64,000 nucleotides of DNA from UBA11524 sp965646445. GTDB lineage: Bacteria > Bacillota > Clostridia > Christensenellales > Aristaeellaceae. The notes beneath the pieces were generated by a model, which was not told the origin of the DNA, ran no database searches, and saw only the letters and a list, made by a program, of their open reading frames with translations. The stretch lies in contig CBFFZW010000009.1 in the NCBI GenBank assembly GCA_965646445.1, positions 1 through 64,000 of the forward strand. Reading direction: 5' to 3'. The translations under genes were made by a program, and so were the position numbers. Of this stretch, positions 7,922-16,551 are shown one piece after another. Within the stretch, counting starts at the first letter, position 1. Every line of letters begins with the position of its first letter.

Positions 7922-9658
7922 CTACACCACAAACCCCATCAGCCGCAGCTGTGCCCGCACCTCCTCGGGGGAGTGGCGCAGCTTTTTCGCGATCTGCACA
8001 ACGGTCACGCCGTCAAGGAAGTCCTGCCGGGCCCGCGCCTTGTCCGCCTCCGTCCAGGAGGACGGCGGGCTTTGCTGTACGTCGACGGTCTTCTGCTCCC
8101 GGTCATACGCCCGGATGACCTGCAAAAATGCGTCGCCGTAGCGCCCGACTTTCACCGCGCCCAGGCCGTGCACCGTCATCAGGCCCTCATGCGTCCGAGG
8201 CTTGCGGCGTACCAGATCCGTCAGGGTTTTATCGTCACAGATGATGTAGGGCGGCACCCGGTACTGCTGGGCCAGGCGCATCCGGCAGGCCCGGAGCTGC
8301 TCAAAGAGGCTGTCGCTGCCGGGGGCGGGCAGCTTCAGGCGCACAGGCTGCAGCTGATCGCAGGCCATGTCGGCGCTGTCCACAGGCAGGCGCGGCCGTC
8401 TGGCCTTTTTCTTTTCCTCCCCCAGGGCCTCGCGGTAGCGGGGGCCAAGGCAGCCCGAGCAATCCTGGCAATGCTCCCGCGCGGCTTCCCCGAAGTAACG
8501 CAGGATGAACTGCCGCAGGCATCCGTCCTTCTCGCAGTAGTCAATCATGGCGTTCAGCCGCTGAAAATCCTGACGGCGGACGGCCTGCTGCTCCGCCGGG
8601 GTCATGTCGGGATTGGGGGCGGCGTTGTTCAGCATCCACTTGGCGGTGATGATGTCCTGCTTGCTGTACAAAAGGATGCACTCGGCCTTCTCGCCGTCCC
8701 TGCCCGCGCGCCCGGCCTCCTGGTAGTAGGCCTCCATGGAGCGGGGCATGTTGTAGTGAATCACATAGCGCACATTGCTTTTGTCAATGCCCATGCCGAA
8801 GGCGTTGGTGGCCACCATCACCTGCAGCCGGTCGTACTGGAAGTCCTCCTGGCACTGCCGCCGCTCCTCATCGGAAAGCCCCGCGTGGTACCGTCCCGCC
8901 GCGAAGCCCTCCGCCCTCAGCTGCTCACAGACATCCTCCACCGCCTTGCGGGTGGCGCAGTAGATGATGCCGCTTTCCGACCGCTTGGCGTCCAGGATGA
9001 CCCGAAGCGCCTCGTCCCGGTGCTTGGGGCGGAGCACTTCAAAGTACAGGTTGGGCCGATCGAAGCCCGTGGCGGACAGAACGGGGGCCTTCAGCCGCAA
9101 TAGACGGATGATGTCCTCCCGCACCCGGTCGGTGGCGGTGGCGGTAAAGGCGCCCACCGGGGGCCGCTGGGGCAGGCTGTCCACAAAGTCAGCGATTTTG
9201 CGGTAATCGGGCCGGAAGTCCTGCCCCCACTGGGATACGCAGTGCGCCTCATCCACCGCCAGCAGCGACAGGGGCGACTGTCGGGCGAAGGCGCGGAAGG
9301 CCGCGGTTTCCAGCCGCTCAGGAGCCACATAGATCACGCGGTAAGCGCCCATGCGGGCCCGCTCGATGGCCAGATCCATCTGCCGGGGCGTCAGGCTGCT
9401 GTTGAGGTATGCCGCCGGAACACCGGCGCTTTTCAGCGCGGCCACCTGATCCTTCATCAGCGAAATGAGCGGTGAGATCACCAGGGCGATGCCGGGACGC
9501 ATCAGCGCGGGAATCTGGTAGCACATGCTCTTTCCGGCGCCGGTGGGCATAATGCCCAGGCAGTCCTTTCCCTGGAGCAGGGCGTCCACCAGCGCTTCCT
9601 GCCCGGGGCGGAAGCCCTCATGACCAAAATAATGCCGAAGCGTTTCCAGCTTGTCCAT
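7922..9658 (-). CDS. recQ: ATP-dependent DNA helicase RecQ
   Basis: Encodes 578 aa. Superfamily 2 helicase: Walker A TGAGKS near residue 40, DEAH box in AVDEAHCVSQWGQDFRPDY, and the later helicase motif with GRAGRDG. These are followed by a RecQ zinc-binding cluster (CEKDGCLRQF...HCQDCSGC) and a C-terminal HRDC domain (PPYIICDDKTLTDL...GAVKVGRYG). A short helix-turn-helix-like tail ends in EEVRAQLRLMGFVV. It unwinds DNA 3'-5' in recombinational repair. The ATG at 9658 (MDKLETLRHYFG) is chosen because GGGAGG sits six bases upstream; a second ATG at 9664 is too close to it. A longer frame to 9847 is open but does not look like RecQ. Confidence 0.95.
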   Translation of the reverse strand: MDKLETLRHYFGHEGFRPGQEALVDALLQGKDCLGIMPTGAGKSMCYQIPALMRPGIALVISPLISLMKDQVAALKSAGVPAAYLNSSLTPRQMDLAIERARMGAYRVIYVAPERLETAAFRAFARQSPLSLLAVDEAHCVSQWGQDFRPDYRKIADFVDSLPQRPPVGAFTATATDRVREDIIRLLRLKAPVLSATGFDRPNLYFEVLRPKHRDEALRVILDAKRSESGIIYCATRKAVEDVCEQLRAEGFAAGRYHAGLSDEERRQCQEDFQYDRLQVMVATNAFGMGIDKSNVRYVIHYNMPRSMEAYYQEAGRAGRDGEKAECILLYSKQDIITAKWMLNNAAPNPDMTPAEQQAVRRQDFQRLNAMIDYCEKDGCLRQFILRYFGEAAREHCQDCSGCLGPRYREALGEEKKKARRPRLPVDSADMACDQLQPVRLKLPAPGSDSLFEQLRACRMRLAQQYRVPPYIICDDKTLTDLVRRKPRTHEGLMTVHGLGAVKVGRYGDAFLQVIRAYDREQKTVDVQQSPPSSWTEADKARARQDFLDGVTVVQIAKKLRHSPEEVRAQLRLMGFVV

Positions 9659-9820
9659 GGCCATCCTCCCTTCCGCCGAGCGCGTTTTACCGCACATAAG
9701 TACCATTGTACCGCATTTTCCTTCCAATGAAAAGAGCGCGGCAGCAATTTCCTGCCGCCGGAAAGCGTCATGGCCCGGACATCCCGCGCATATCTTTGGG
9801 CGAAAGGAAGGTGCCCCCGT

Positions 9821-10648
9821 GTGCAGAGAGTGAATTTCGCCCGTCAATATGTGATGCTGCGTCCGGTGCAGGGCAGCGCGGGCGGCTTTGCCCGCCTGGA
9901 AAATCGGCGCGGCCGCGGCTGCGTGACCATTCAGGTGAACCAGGTGGCCGCCAAAGCGCTGCGAGCACTGCTGCTCTCAGGGGACATCGAAAGCGGCGCG
10001 GTGATGGATCTGGGGCTGATGTCCCTGTCCGAGCGGCGGCAGGGCTCTCTGTACCGGGAGGGGCTCCCCGCCAGCTATGCCGCCTGCCACACGCTGATGC
10101 TCTGCACGGACTGGCCGGATCCTCGCTTGGTGCTGTATGGCTGGCTGACGCCGACCCCCGCCTGCACGATGTGGCAATTGCAGGAGGCCCTGCGTCATTA
10201 TCTGACCGTTCCCGCCAGGGATACCGAGACGCCCGCGCCCCTGCCGCCGCCCCCGAAGCCGGAACCGGCCCTCCCGGCCCCCGCCATCCGTAGACCCACC
10301 CTCGCCCTGGAGCCGTCCGCGCCGACGGAGGCCGCCTCGCTCCTGCGCCTGCCCACGCTGCAATGGCCTGCCGATCTGGAAGAGCTGTCGGTGTACTTTG
10401 ACGCTCTGACGCCCTTTGCGCCCTTCGACATGCCCGGCTGGCGCTTCGTCCGCGTGCCGCTGCCCTCCCGGGATCCGGCCAGCTGGTGCGCGGTGGGCAT
10501 CAGGATCCGCGGCTGCCGGGTAACGGACGCCGCCTACGGCATCCCCGGTCAGCCGGGCGCTCTGCCGCCGGGAGGCCTGCGGGGCTACCATTGGCAGGAC
10601 GGACGCAACGGGCAGGGGTACTGGGTGCTGCGCCGGGGAGAAGCCTGA
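9821..10648 (+). CDS. Hypothetical protein with proline-rich linker
   Basis: Encodes about 275 aa from a GTG at 9821, nine bases after AAGGAAGG; an ATG at 9770 would add 17 residues but lacks a ribosome-binding site. I do not recognise the family. The N-terminal ~125 residues form a compact block (VNFARQYVMLRPVQG, then LYGWLTPTPACTMWQLQEAL). A Pro/Ala-rich linker of about 40 residues (PLPPPPKPEPALPAP) leads to a C-terminal block of about 110 residues with many aromatic residues (GWRFVRVPLP, GGLRGYHWQDG). There is no signal peptide or membrane segment. It is divergent from recQ and has repeat R1 downstream, so it stands alone. Confidence 0.6.
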   Translation: MQRVNFARQYVMLRPVQGSAGGFARLENRRGRGCVTIQVNQVAAKALRALLLSGDIESGAVMDLGLMSLSERRQGSLYREGLPASYAACHTLMLCTDWPDPRLVLYGWLTPTPACTMWQLQEALRHYLTVPARDTETPAPLPPPPKPEPALPAPAIRRPTLALEPSAPTEAASLLRLPTLQWPADLEELSVYFDALTPFAPFDMPGWRFVRVPLPSRDPASWCAVGIRIRGCRVTDAAYGIPGQPGALPPGGLRGYHWQDGRNGQGYWVLRRGEA

Positions 10649-10709
10649 GGGCCATCGAGGCTTTGCATGCTCCGAGGGAAAATAGCAAAGATGGCGCTTT
10701 CAGCATAAA

Positions 10710-11091
10710 GAGCCTGTCCCCCATGGTGTGCGGGGGACAGGCCCAAACCATTAACACAGTCCCAGGAGGTGTCGGAGGGCCCGCAGGCCCTCTGACTATC
10801 CATCGAAAATCGGCGGCATGTACGGCGATTTTCGCGCTTTTTCGTGAGAAAAACCTTTAAGGGAGGGGCGGCAGCCCCGACTGAGGGGATGCAAGCCGTG
10901 GCTTGCGCCCCGAAACCCAGCACCCGGCCATCCGCCGGGGGATGGGCGAAGAAAGGCACGGCGCAGGCGCAAAACACGAGCGAACGGCCGGGAGAACGGC
11001 AACGCCGTTCGACCAGTGAGGGCGTGCAGTGAAACGGGGCGAAGCCCCTCAAAAAAGTGGCTTATGCCACTTTTTTGAGGGGGACAGGCTC
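10710..11091. repeat. R1 repeat, copy 1 (long form), bracketed by 13-bp inverted repeats
   Basis: GAGCCTGTCCCCC at 10710-10722 and its exact reverse complement at 11079-11091 flank the element. A second GGGGGACAGGC at 10732-10742 can pair locally with the left arm. Inside are the R1 modules: GGAGGTGTCGGAGGG left module (from 10765), GAAAATCGGCGGCATG, the CGAACGGCCGGGAGAACGGC...GACCAGTGAGG middle module, GGGGCGAAGCCCC, and the CTCAAAAAAGTGGC/GCCACTTTTTTGAG hairpin (11048-11079). The hairpin would terminate transcription in both directions and lies 33 bp from the minus-strand stop at 11113. No coding sequence is seen. Confidence 0.75.
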
Positions 11092-11112
11092 CTTTTTACC
11101 CTTGCCGTGACA

Positions 11113-12228
11113 TTACTTCAAATTTTCCGGGTTCAGCGCCTTCAGGTCGTCGGGAACAAACAGGCCGTCCTTGCGGATCAGCTCGCCGTCAAAGTACATT
11201 TCGCCGCCGCCGTATTCCGGGGTCTGGATGCACACCAGATCCCAGTGGATGGCGGACTGGTTGCCGTTGTCGCACTCGTCATAGCAGCGGCCGGGGGTGA
11301 AGTGGAAGCTGCCCGCGATCTTCTCATCAAACAGCGTATCCTTGATGGCGGAGGTAATGTAGGGGTTCACGCCGATGGCGAATTCGCCCACCGCCCGGGC
11401 GCCGGGATCGGTGTCGAGGATCTTGTTCAGGCGCTCGCTGTCGTTGCAGGTGGCTTCCACCACATAGCCGTCCCTGAAGACCAGGCGGATGTTCTCGAAC
11501 ACCTTGCCCTGGTAGAGGCTGGGGGTGTTGTAGGTAATGACGCCGTTGATGGAGCCTACCACCGGCGCGGAGAACACCTCGCCGTCAGGAATGTTCAGCT
11601 TGCCGTCGCACTTGATGCCCGGCAGGCCCTTGATGGAGAAGGTCAGGTCGGTGCCCTTGCCGGTGATGTGCACCTGATCGGCGTTGTTCATCCGCGTGAC
11701 CAGGGCATCCATGGCCCGGGACATCTTGGCATAGTCCAGGTTGCAGACGTTGAAGAAGTGCTCCTCAAAGGCCTCGGTGCTCATGCCTGCCTGCTGGGCC
11801 ATGGAGGGCGTGGGGTAGCGCAGTACCACCCACTTGGTCTGGGGCACGCGGATCTGACCATGCACCTTGGCGGAGTAGAGCTTGGCGTAGAGTCCGCTGC
11901 GTTCCGCGGGTACATCGCCGGTCTCGTACATGTTGTCGCCGCCCCGCACGCCGATATAGGCCTGGCACTCGCTCATGCGTTTGCCGTCGCCCTCCGCCAG
12001 CCAGGTGAGCTGCTCTTCCGAGTAGCCCATGCCCAGGGCGCGTTCCACCTTGGGATCCCGCAGGGTCACAAAGGGGATGCCGCCCGCCTGATAGGTCTCC
12101 TCCACCAGCTGGGAAATGAACTCCGAGGGTATGCCGGTGCCCTCAATCCAGACCTTCTCACCGGGCTGGACAGAGCAAGAATAGTTCACCAGATTATGGG
12201 CCAGGGTTACCATTCGGGGATCCTTCAT
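11113..12228 (-). CDS. M29-family aminopeptidase translated from an internal start
   Basis: ATG at 12228 with CGGAGGAAAGCGACC upstream gives a 371-aa product beginning MKDPRMVTLAHNLVNYS, exactly where free-standing AmpS/M29 aminopeptidases begin. The family is recognised by PGEKVWIEGTGIP, the metal-ligand region around VGEFAIGVNP, and HWDLV in GNQSAIHWDLVCIQTPEYGGGEMYFDG. These enzymes remove N-terminal amino acids using two metal ions in the cytoplasm. Because the good ribosome-binding site is intact inside the longer frame, the cell probably makes this enzyme by itself, whatever happens to the upstream acyltransferase portion. It shares its stop with the 783-codon frame. Confidence 0.8.
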   Translation of the reverse strand: MKDPRMVTLAHNLVNYSCSVQPGEKVWIEGTGIPSEFISQLVEETYQAGGIPFVTLRDPKVERALGMGYSEEQLTWLAEGDGKRMSECQAYIGVRGGDNMYETGDVPAERSGLYAKLYSAKVHGQIRVPQTKWVVLRYPTPSMAQQAGMSTEAFEEHFFNVCNLDYAKMSRAMDALVTRMNNADQVHITGKGTDLTFSIKGLPGIKCDGKLNIPDGEVFSAPVVGSINGVITYNTPSLYQGKVFENIRLVFRDGYVVEATCNDSERLNKILDTDPGARAVGEFAIGVNPYITSAIKDTLFDEKIAGSFHFTPGRCYDECDNGNQSAIHWDLVCIQTPEYGGGEMYFDGELIRKDGLFVPDDLKALNPENLK

Positions 12229-13464
12229 GGTCGCTTTCCTCCGTTGATCTCGTTGTTTGAACCAGCGCTTCAGCAGCCGGGCGCAGGGCTTCTCCACCAG
12301 GTAGGTAACCAGGAATGCCAGCAGCAGCGACAGTCCGAAGCACAGATAGGTATAGGGATATTGCCAGGCGGTCTCAGCGGCCATGTTGGGCGTGTCGCTG
12401 ACGGAGGGCGGAATGCCCAGTCGCTTGAGGTGCACCGCCAGGTTCTGGTGGATAAGGTAATAATTCATCGACACCGCCGCCAATTCCTTCATCAACCGGT
12501 TGCCCATCAGGAAACGAATGGGGCGGATGGCGAAGGGCAGGCTCAGCATCAGCCCGGCAAGGCAAAGAGCGAAGAGCGGACGGCGGAGCATCTGCCCCGC
12601 CTGGATGGCGGCATAGCCAGCCGAGGACGCCTGGGCCCTGAGCACCCGGACAGTCGCTGCCACGCACAGGCACACCGCCAGAGTAGCCAGCGCCTGCCAC
12701 ATTGCCCGCAGTCCCTTCTCCCGCAGCCGGTTGTAGGCGCGGACGCCCCGAACGTAGAGCATCGCCGTCAGTATGCCCAGCGCGTACACATCCAGGAAGG
12801 AGGGCAGCTGATTGACCACCATGGAATAGTCCTTCAGCGCCCACAGGCACCAGCCGCGCCAGGCCCAGGCGGCGGCGGTCATGGCCGCCAGGGTGAGGGC
12901 GGGGCGCTTCACCGCGGCACCGGCCAGGAAGGGATACAGCAGATAGGCCTGCATCTCGATGGCCAATGTCCAGCTGGCCACGCCGATGGGCGTCGCGATG
13001 TAGGTATCCGGCCAGAAGGTGAACGTGAAGGTGAAATGGGTCGCCACGTCCTTCACCATGGCCTGGGGCGTGGCGTACAGCCCCCAGGGCAGGGCCACGG
13101 CAAAGAGCATCACCAGGGTGATGAAGTAAAAGCTGGGCACAATCCGCATGATTCGGCGCTGATAAAACGCCCGCCTGTCCGGGAGCGGCGCGCCCTCCGT
13201 CATGCCGCGGGCATAGGGCAGGAACAGCAGAAAGCCGCTGAGCAGGATGGTGCCGTCCACCGGCATGTACCCCGAGCGCACCAGAAAATCCAGGGACACG
13301 CCGCCGATGGCGGGCGTCAGCCAGCTCTGCTGCCAGATGTGGTACCAGCTGACGATCAGCACCAGCAGCACCCGCAGGCCGTCAAGCTCCGGCACGCGGC
13401 GGGTGGAAGGAATATAACGCTTCAACCGCAAACCATCACACTCCTTTGCATGGCTATACGCCAT
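11113..13464 (-). CDS. Acyltransferase 3-family membrane protein joined in frame to M29 aminopeptidase
   Basis: One uninterrupted frame of 783 codons. Residues ~20-400 resemble the acyltransferase 3 (OafA/YrhL) family: VPELDGLRVLLVLIVSWYH near the start, many hydrophobic segments (about ten), and a basic end (KRWFKQRDQRRK). These enzymes transfer acyl groups to cell-surface sugars. From residue 413 the protein is a complete M29-type metallo-aminopeptidase. The initiation site is probably the TTG at 13431, nine bases after AAGGAG, rather than the ATG at 13464. M29 enzymes are normally separate cytoplasmic proteins. Here a stop codon between the two genes has been lost or never existed; an internal start is retained (separate entry). 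A sequencing or assembly error at the junction is the main alternative. Confidence 0.75.
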   Translation of the reverse strand: MAYSHAKECDGLRLKRYIPSTRRVPELDGLRVLLVLIVSWYHIWQQSWLTPAIGGVSLDFLVRSGYMPVDGTILLSGFLLFLPYARGMTEGAPLPDRRAFYQRRIMRIVPSFYFITLVMLFAVALPWGLYATPQAMVKDVATHFTFTFTFWPDTYIATPIGVASWTLAIEMQAYLLYPFLAGAAVKRPALTLAAMTAAAWAWRGWCLWALKDYSMVVNQLPSFLDVYALGILTAMLYVRGVRAYNRLREKGLRAMWQALATLAVCLCVAATVRVLRAQASSAGYAAIQAGQMLRRPLFALCLAGLMLSLPFAIRPIRFLMGNRLMKELAAVSMNYYLIHQNLAVHLKRLGIPPSVSDTPNMAAETAWQYPYTYLCFGLSLLLAFLVTYLVEKPCARLLKRWFKQRDQRRKATMKDPRMVTLAHNLVNYSCSVQPGEKVWIEGTGIPSEFISQLVEETYQAGGIPFVTLRDPKVERALGMGYSEEQLTWLAEGDGKRMSECQAYIGVRGGDNMYETGDVPAERSGLYAKLYSAKVHGQIRVPQTKWVVLRYPTPSMAQQAGMSTEAFEEHFFNVCNLDYAKMSRAMDALVTRMNNADQVHITGKGTDLTFSIKGLPGIKCDGKLNIPDGEVFSAPVVGSINGVITYNTPSLYQGKVFENIRLVFRDGYVVEATCNDSERLNKILDTDPGARAVGEFAIGVNPYITSAIKDTLFDEKIAGSFHFTPGRCYDECDNGNQSAIHWDLVCIQTPEYGGGEMYFDGELIRKDGLFVPDDLKALNPENLK

Positions 13465-13532
13465 AGTATAGCAGAAATCAAACCCGCAGACAATATGGCA
13501 AACAAATTATAAAACATTTGTTCGTGTTCGCC

Positions 13533-13561
13533 TTGTGAAAAAAATCGGTTTGTGGTACACT
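13533..13561 (+). promoter_or_regulatory. Promoter for uvrA
   Basis: TTGTGA (13533-13538), 17-bp spacer, TACACT (13556-13561); fits the housekeeping sigma consensus. It sits 59 bp before the uvrA start. No LexA-type box was recognised. Confidence 0.6.
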
Positions 13562-13619
13562 ATGGAGGCGGCCTGTCCCCTCCGGGATTCAGCCGATCAT
13601 GGGCCGCAGGAGGAAAAGC

Positions 13620-16451
13620 ATGAACGACAATCTTGTAATTAAGGGTGCGCGTGAGCATAACCTGCGCAACGTGAGCCTGACGGTTCCCCGGGACAAGCTG
13701 GTGGTGTTCACGGGGCTTTCCGGCTCCGGCAAAAGCTCCCTGGCCTTCGACACCATTTATGCCGAAGGCCAGCGGCGATATGTGGAAAGCCTGTCCAGTT
13801 ATGCCAGGCAGTTCCTTGGTCAGATGGAAAAGCCCGATGTGGACAGCATCGAGGGCCTGTCCCCCGCCATCTCCATTGACCAGAAGACCACCAGCCGGAA
13901 TCCCCGCTCCACCGTGGGCACCGTGACGGAAATCCATGATTATCTGCGCCTTTTGTGGGCGCGCATCGGCATCCCGCACTGTCCTCAGTGCGGGAAAGAG
14001 ATTCGCCAGCAGACAGTGGATCAGATGGTGGACGCGGTGATGAAGTACCCCGATGGAACCCGGCTGCAGGTGCTGGCCCCGGTGGTACGGGCCCGCAAGG
14101 GCGAGCACGCCAAGGTGCTGGAGGATGCCCGGAAGAGCGGCTTCGTCCGCGTGCGCATCGACGGCGAATTGCATGAATTGGACGATACCCCCGCGCTGGA
14201 CAAAAAGAAGAAGCACGCCATTGAGCTGGTGGTGGATCGTCTCATCGTGCGGTCGGGGAAGGAGTTCCAGCAGCGGCTGGCCGATTCCATTGAAACCGCC
14301 ACGGGCAGGGCGGGAGGCCTGGTCATTATCGATCTGTTCGACCAGGGGGAGCTGCTCTTCTCCATGAATTACGCCTGCCCCGACTGCGGCGTATCCATTG
14401 AGGAGCTGACCCCCCGGATGTTCTCCTTCAACAGTCCCTTCGGCGCCTGTCCCAACTGCTCCGGCCTGGGCACGCTGATGAAGATCAGCCCGGACATTCT
14501 CTTCCCGGACAAGTCCCTGTCCCTGCGCAAGGGCGCGCTGAACGCCATGGGCTTCAACACCGCGGACAGTGCGGGCATCGCGGCCCAGTATTTCACCGCC
14601 ATGGGGGACAAATACGGCTTCACCCTGGATACGCCCGTTTCTGATTTTTCGGAGGAAGCCATGCAGGCCATCCTCTACGGCACGGGTAAGGAGAAGCTGA
14701 CCATCGTCTATGAGAGCGCCCACGGGCAGGGAACCTACGCCACCCCCTTTGAGGGCGTAATCCCTACCTTGGAGCGGCGCTACCGGGAGACCTCCTCCGA
14801 CGCCATGAAGCAAGCCTATGAGGAATACATGGCCGAGGAATCCTGTCCCGTCTGCCGAGGACGGCGGCTGAAGCCCGAATCCCTGGCCGTCACGGTGAAT
14901 GGCCGGAACCTGGCCGAGGTCTCCGACATGTCCATCACATCGGCCCGCACCTTCTTCTCCGACCTGACGCTGACGGAAAAGGAGCGCATGATCGGCGCAC
15001 AGATCCTCAAGGAGATCGACGCCCGCCTGGGCTTCCTCATCGACGTGGGGCTGGGGTACCTCACCCTATCCCGGGCAGCGGGGGGGCTGTCCGGCGGCGA
15101 GGCCCAGCGCATCCGCCTGGCCACGCAGATCGGCTCCTCCCTGATGGGCGTGCTCTACATACTTGACGAGCCCTCCATCGGACTGCACCAGCGGGACAAT
15201 CAAAAGCTCATCAACACCCTGAAGCGCATGCGCGACCTGGGCAACACCCTCATCGTGGTGGAGCATGACGAGGATACCATGTACGCCGCGGACTGGATCG
15301 TGGACGTGGGCCCCGGCGCGGGCATCCATGGCGGCAGCATTGTGGCGGAGGGCACGGTGGATGACATCAAGGCCTGCAAGGAGAGCCTGACGGGCCAGTA
15401 TCTTTCCGGCGCCAAGAAGATCGCCGTCCCCGCCACCCGTCGGGAACCCACGGGCTTCCTGAGCATCAGAGGCGCGAAGGAGCATAACCTGAAAAACATC
15501 GACGTGCAGATTCCGCTGGGGCTGCTGTGCTGCGTCACGGGCGTCAGCGGCTCGGGCAAGTCCAGTCTGGTGAACGAGATCATCCACAAGCATCTGGCCA
15601 GAGAGCTCAACCGGGCCAAAACCCGTCCCGGGAAGTTCGGCAGTATGGAAGGCATTGAGCAGCTGGACAAGATCATCTGCATCGACCAGAGCCCCATCGG
15701 CCGCACCCCCCGAAGCAACCCCGCCACCTACACCGGCCTGTTCGACCTCATCCGCAGGATCTTCGCCATGAGCCCCGAGGCCAAGGCCCGGGGCTACAAG
15801 GAGAATCGCTTCTCCTTCAACGTCAAGGGCGGGCGGTGCGAGGCCTGCTCCGGCGACGGCCTGCTGAAAATCGAGATGCACTTCCTGCCGGACATTTATG
15901 TGCCCTGCGAGGTCTGCAAGGGCAAGCGCTACAACCGCGAAACCCTTGAAGTCACCTACAAGGGCAAAAACATCTACGAGGTACTGGAAATGAACGTGGA
16001 GGAGGCCATGGCCTTCTTCGAAAACCATCAACCCATCCTGCGCAAGCTGGAAACCCTTTACGATGTCGGCCTTGGCTATATGAAGCTGGGCCAGCCCTCC
16101 ACCACCCTATCCGGCGGCGAGGCCCAGCGGGTGAAGCTGGCCACAGAGCTTTCCCGCCGGGGCACCGGCAAGACCCTTTACCTCCTGGACGAGCCCACCA
16201 CCGGCCTGCACATGGCGGATGTGGACAAGCTGATTCATGTGCTTCAGCGCCTGGCGGACGCGGGCAACAGCGTCCTGGTCATCGAGCACAACCTGGATGT
16301 CATCAAGGTGGCGGACTGGCTGATCGACCTGGGGCCTGAAGGCGGTGACCAGGGCGGCAGGGTGGTCTGCGCCGGCACGCCGGAAACCGTCGCCCGCTGC
16401 AGGGGAAGCTACACCGGTCAGTTCCTCAGGCCTATGCTGGACAAGGACTGA
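13620..16451 (+). CDS. uvrA: Excinuclease ABC subunit UvrA
   Basis: Encodes 943 aa, the normal size. Two ABC ATPase modules: Walker A motifs TGLSGSGKSSLAFD and TGVSGSGKSSLVNE, and signature motifs LSGGEAQRIRLATQ and LSGGEAQRVKLATE. Zinc-binding cysteine pairs are present (CPQCGKE, CPDCG/CPNCSG, and CEACSGDG...CEVCKG). UvrA dimers recognise bulky DNA lesions and load UvrB in nucleotide excision repair. The ATG at 13620 follows AGGAGGAAAAGC; an upstream in-frame ATG at 13599 lacks a ribosome-binding site. It is a single-gene unit with its own promoter; galM downstream has another. Confidence 0.97.
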   Translation: MNDNLVIKGAREHNLRNVSLTVPRDKLVVFTGLSGSGKSSLAFDTIYAEGQRRYVESLSSYARQFLGQMEKPDVDSIEGLSPAISIDQKTTSRNPRSTVGTVTEIHDYLRLLWARIGIPHCPQCGKEIRQQTVDQMVDAVMKYPDGTRLQVLAPVVRARKGEHAKVLEDARKSGFVRVRIDGELHELDDTPALDKKKKHAIELVVDRLIVRSGKEFQQRLADSIETATGRAGGLVIIDLFDQGELLFSMNYACPDCGVSIEELTPRMFSFNSPFGACPNCSGLGTLMKISPDILFPDKSLSLRKGALNAMGFNTADSAGIAAQYFTAMGDKYGFTLDTPVSDFSEEAMQAILYGTGKEKLTIVYESAHGQGTYATPFEGVIPTLERRYRETSSDAMKQAYEEYMAEESCPVCRGRRLKPESLAVTVNGRNLAEVSDMSITSARTFFSDLTLTEKERMIGAQILKEIDARLGFLIDVGLGYLTLSRAAGGLSGGEAQRIRLATQIGSSLMGVLYILDEPSIGLHQRDNQKLINTLKRMRDLGNTLIVVEHDEDTMYAADWIVDVGPGAGIHGGSIVAEGTVDDIKACKESLTGQYLSGAKKIAVPATRREPTGFLSIRGAKEHNLKNIDVQIPLGLLCCVTGVSGSGKSSLVNEIIHKHLARELNRAKTRPGKFGSMEGIEQLDKIICIDQSPIGRTPRSNPATYTGLFDLIRRIFAMSPEAKARGYKENRFSFNVKGGRCEACSGDGLLKIEMHFLPDIYVPCEVCKGKRYNRETLEVTYKGKNIYEVLEMNVEEAMAFFENHQPILRKLETLYDVGLGYMKLGQPSTTLSGGEAQRVKLATELSRRGTGKTLYLLDEPTTGLHMADVDKLIHVLQRLADAGNSVLVIEHNLDVIKVADWLIDLGPEGGDQGGRVVCAGTPETVARCRGSYTGQFLRPMLDKD

Positions 16452-16489
16452 CATCCCGAAAAATCCCCCCTCGCCCCCGAAAATCCCGA

Positions 16490-16518
16490 TTGACCAGCCC
16501 CGGCATCCGCGGTACAAT
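16490..16518 (+). promoter_or_regulatory. Promoter for galM
   Basis: TTGACC (16490-16495), 17-bp spacer, TACAAT (16513-16518); close to the sigma-A consensus and 33 bp before the galM ATG. Confidence 0.75.
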
Positions 16519-16551
16519 GGGCGCAGAAGAAATCACAAGGAGGCTCTTTGC

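Noticed and set aside
7237..8118. Plus-strand frames of up to several hundred codons between the Gfo/Idh/MocA and recQ genes and into recQ
   Set aside because: They run through R2 repeats and antisense to recQ, have no ribosome-binding site, and translate to Arg/Pro/Ala-rich low-complexity sequence.
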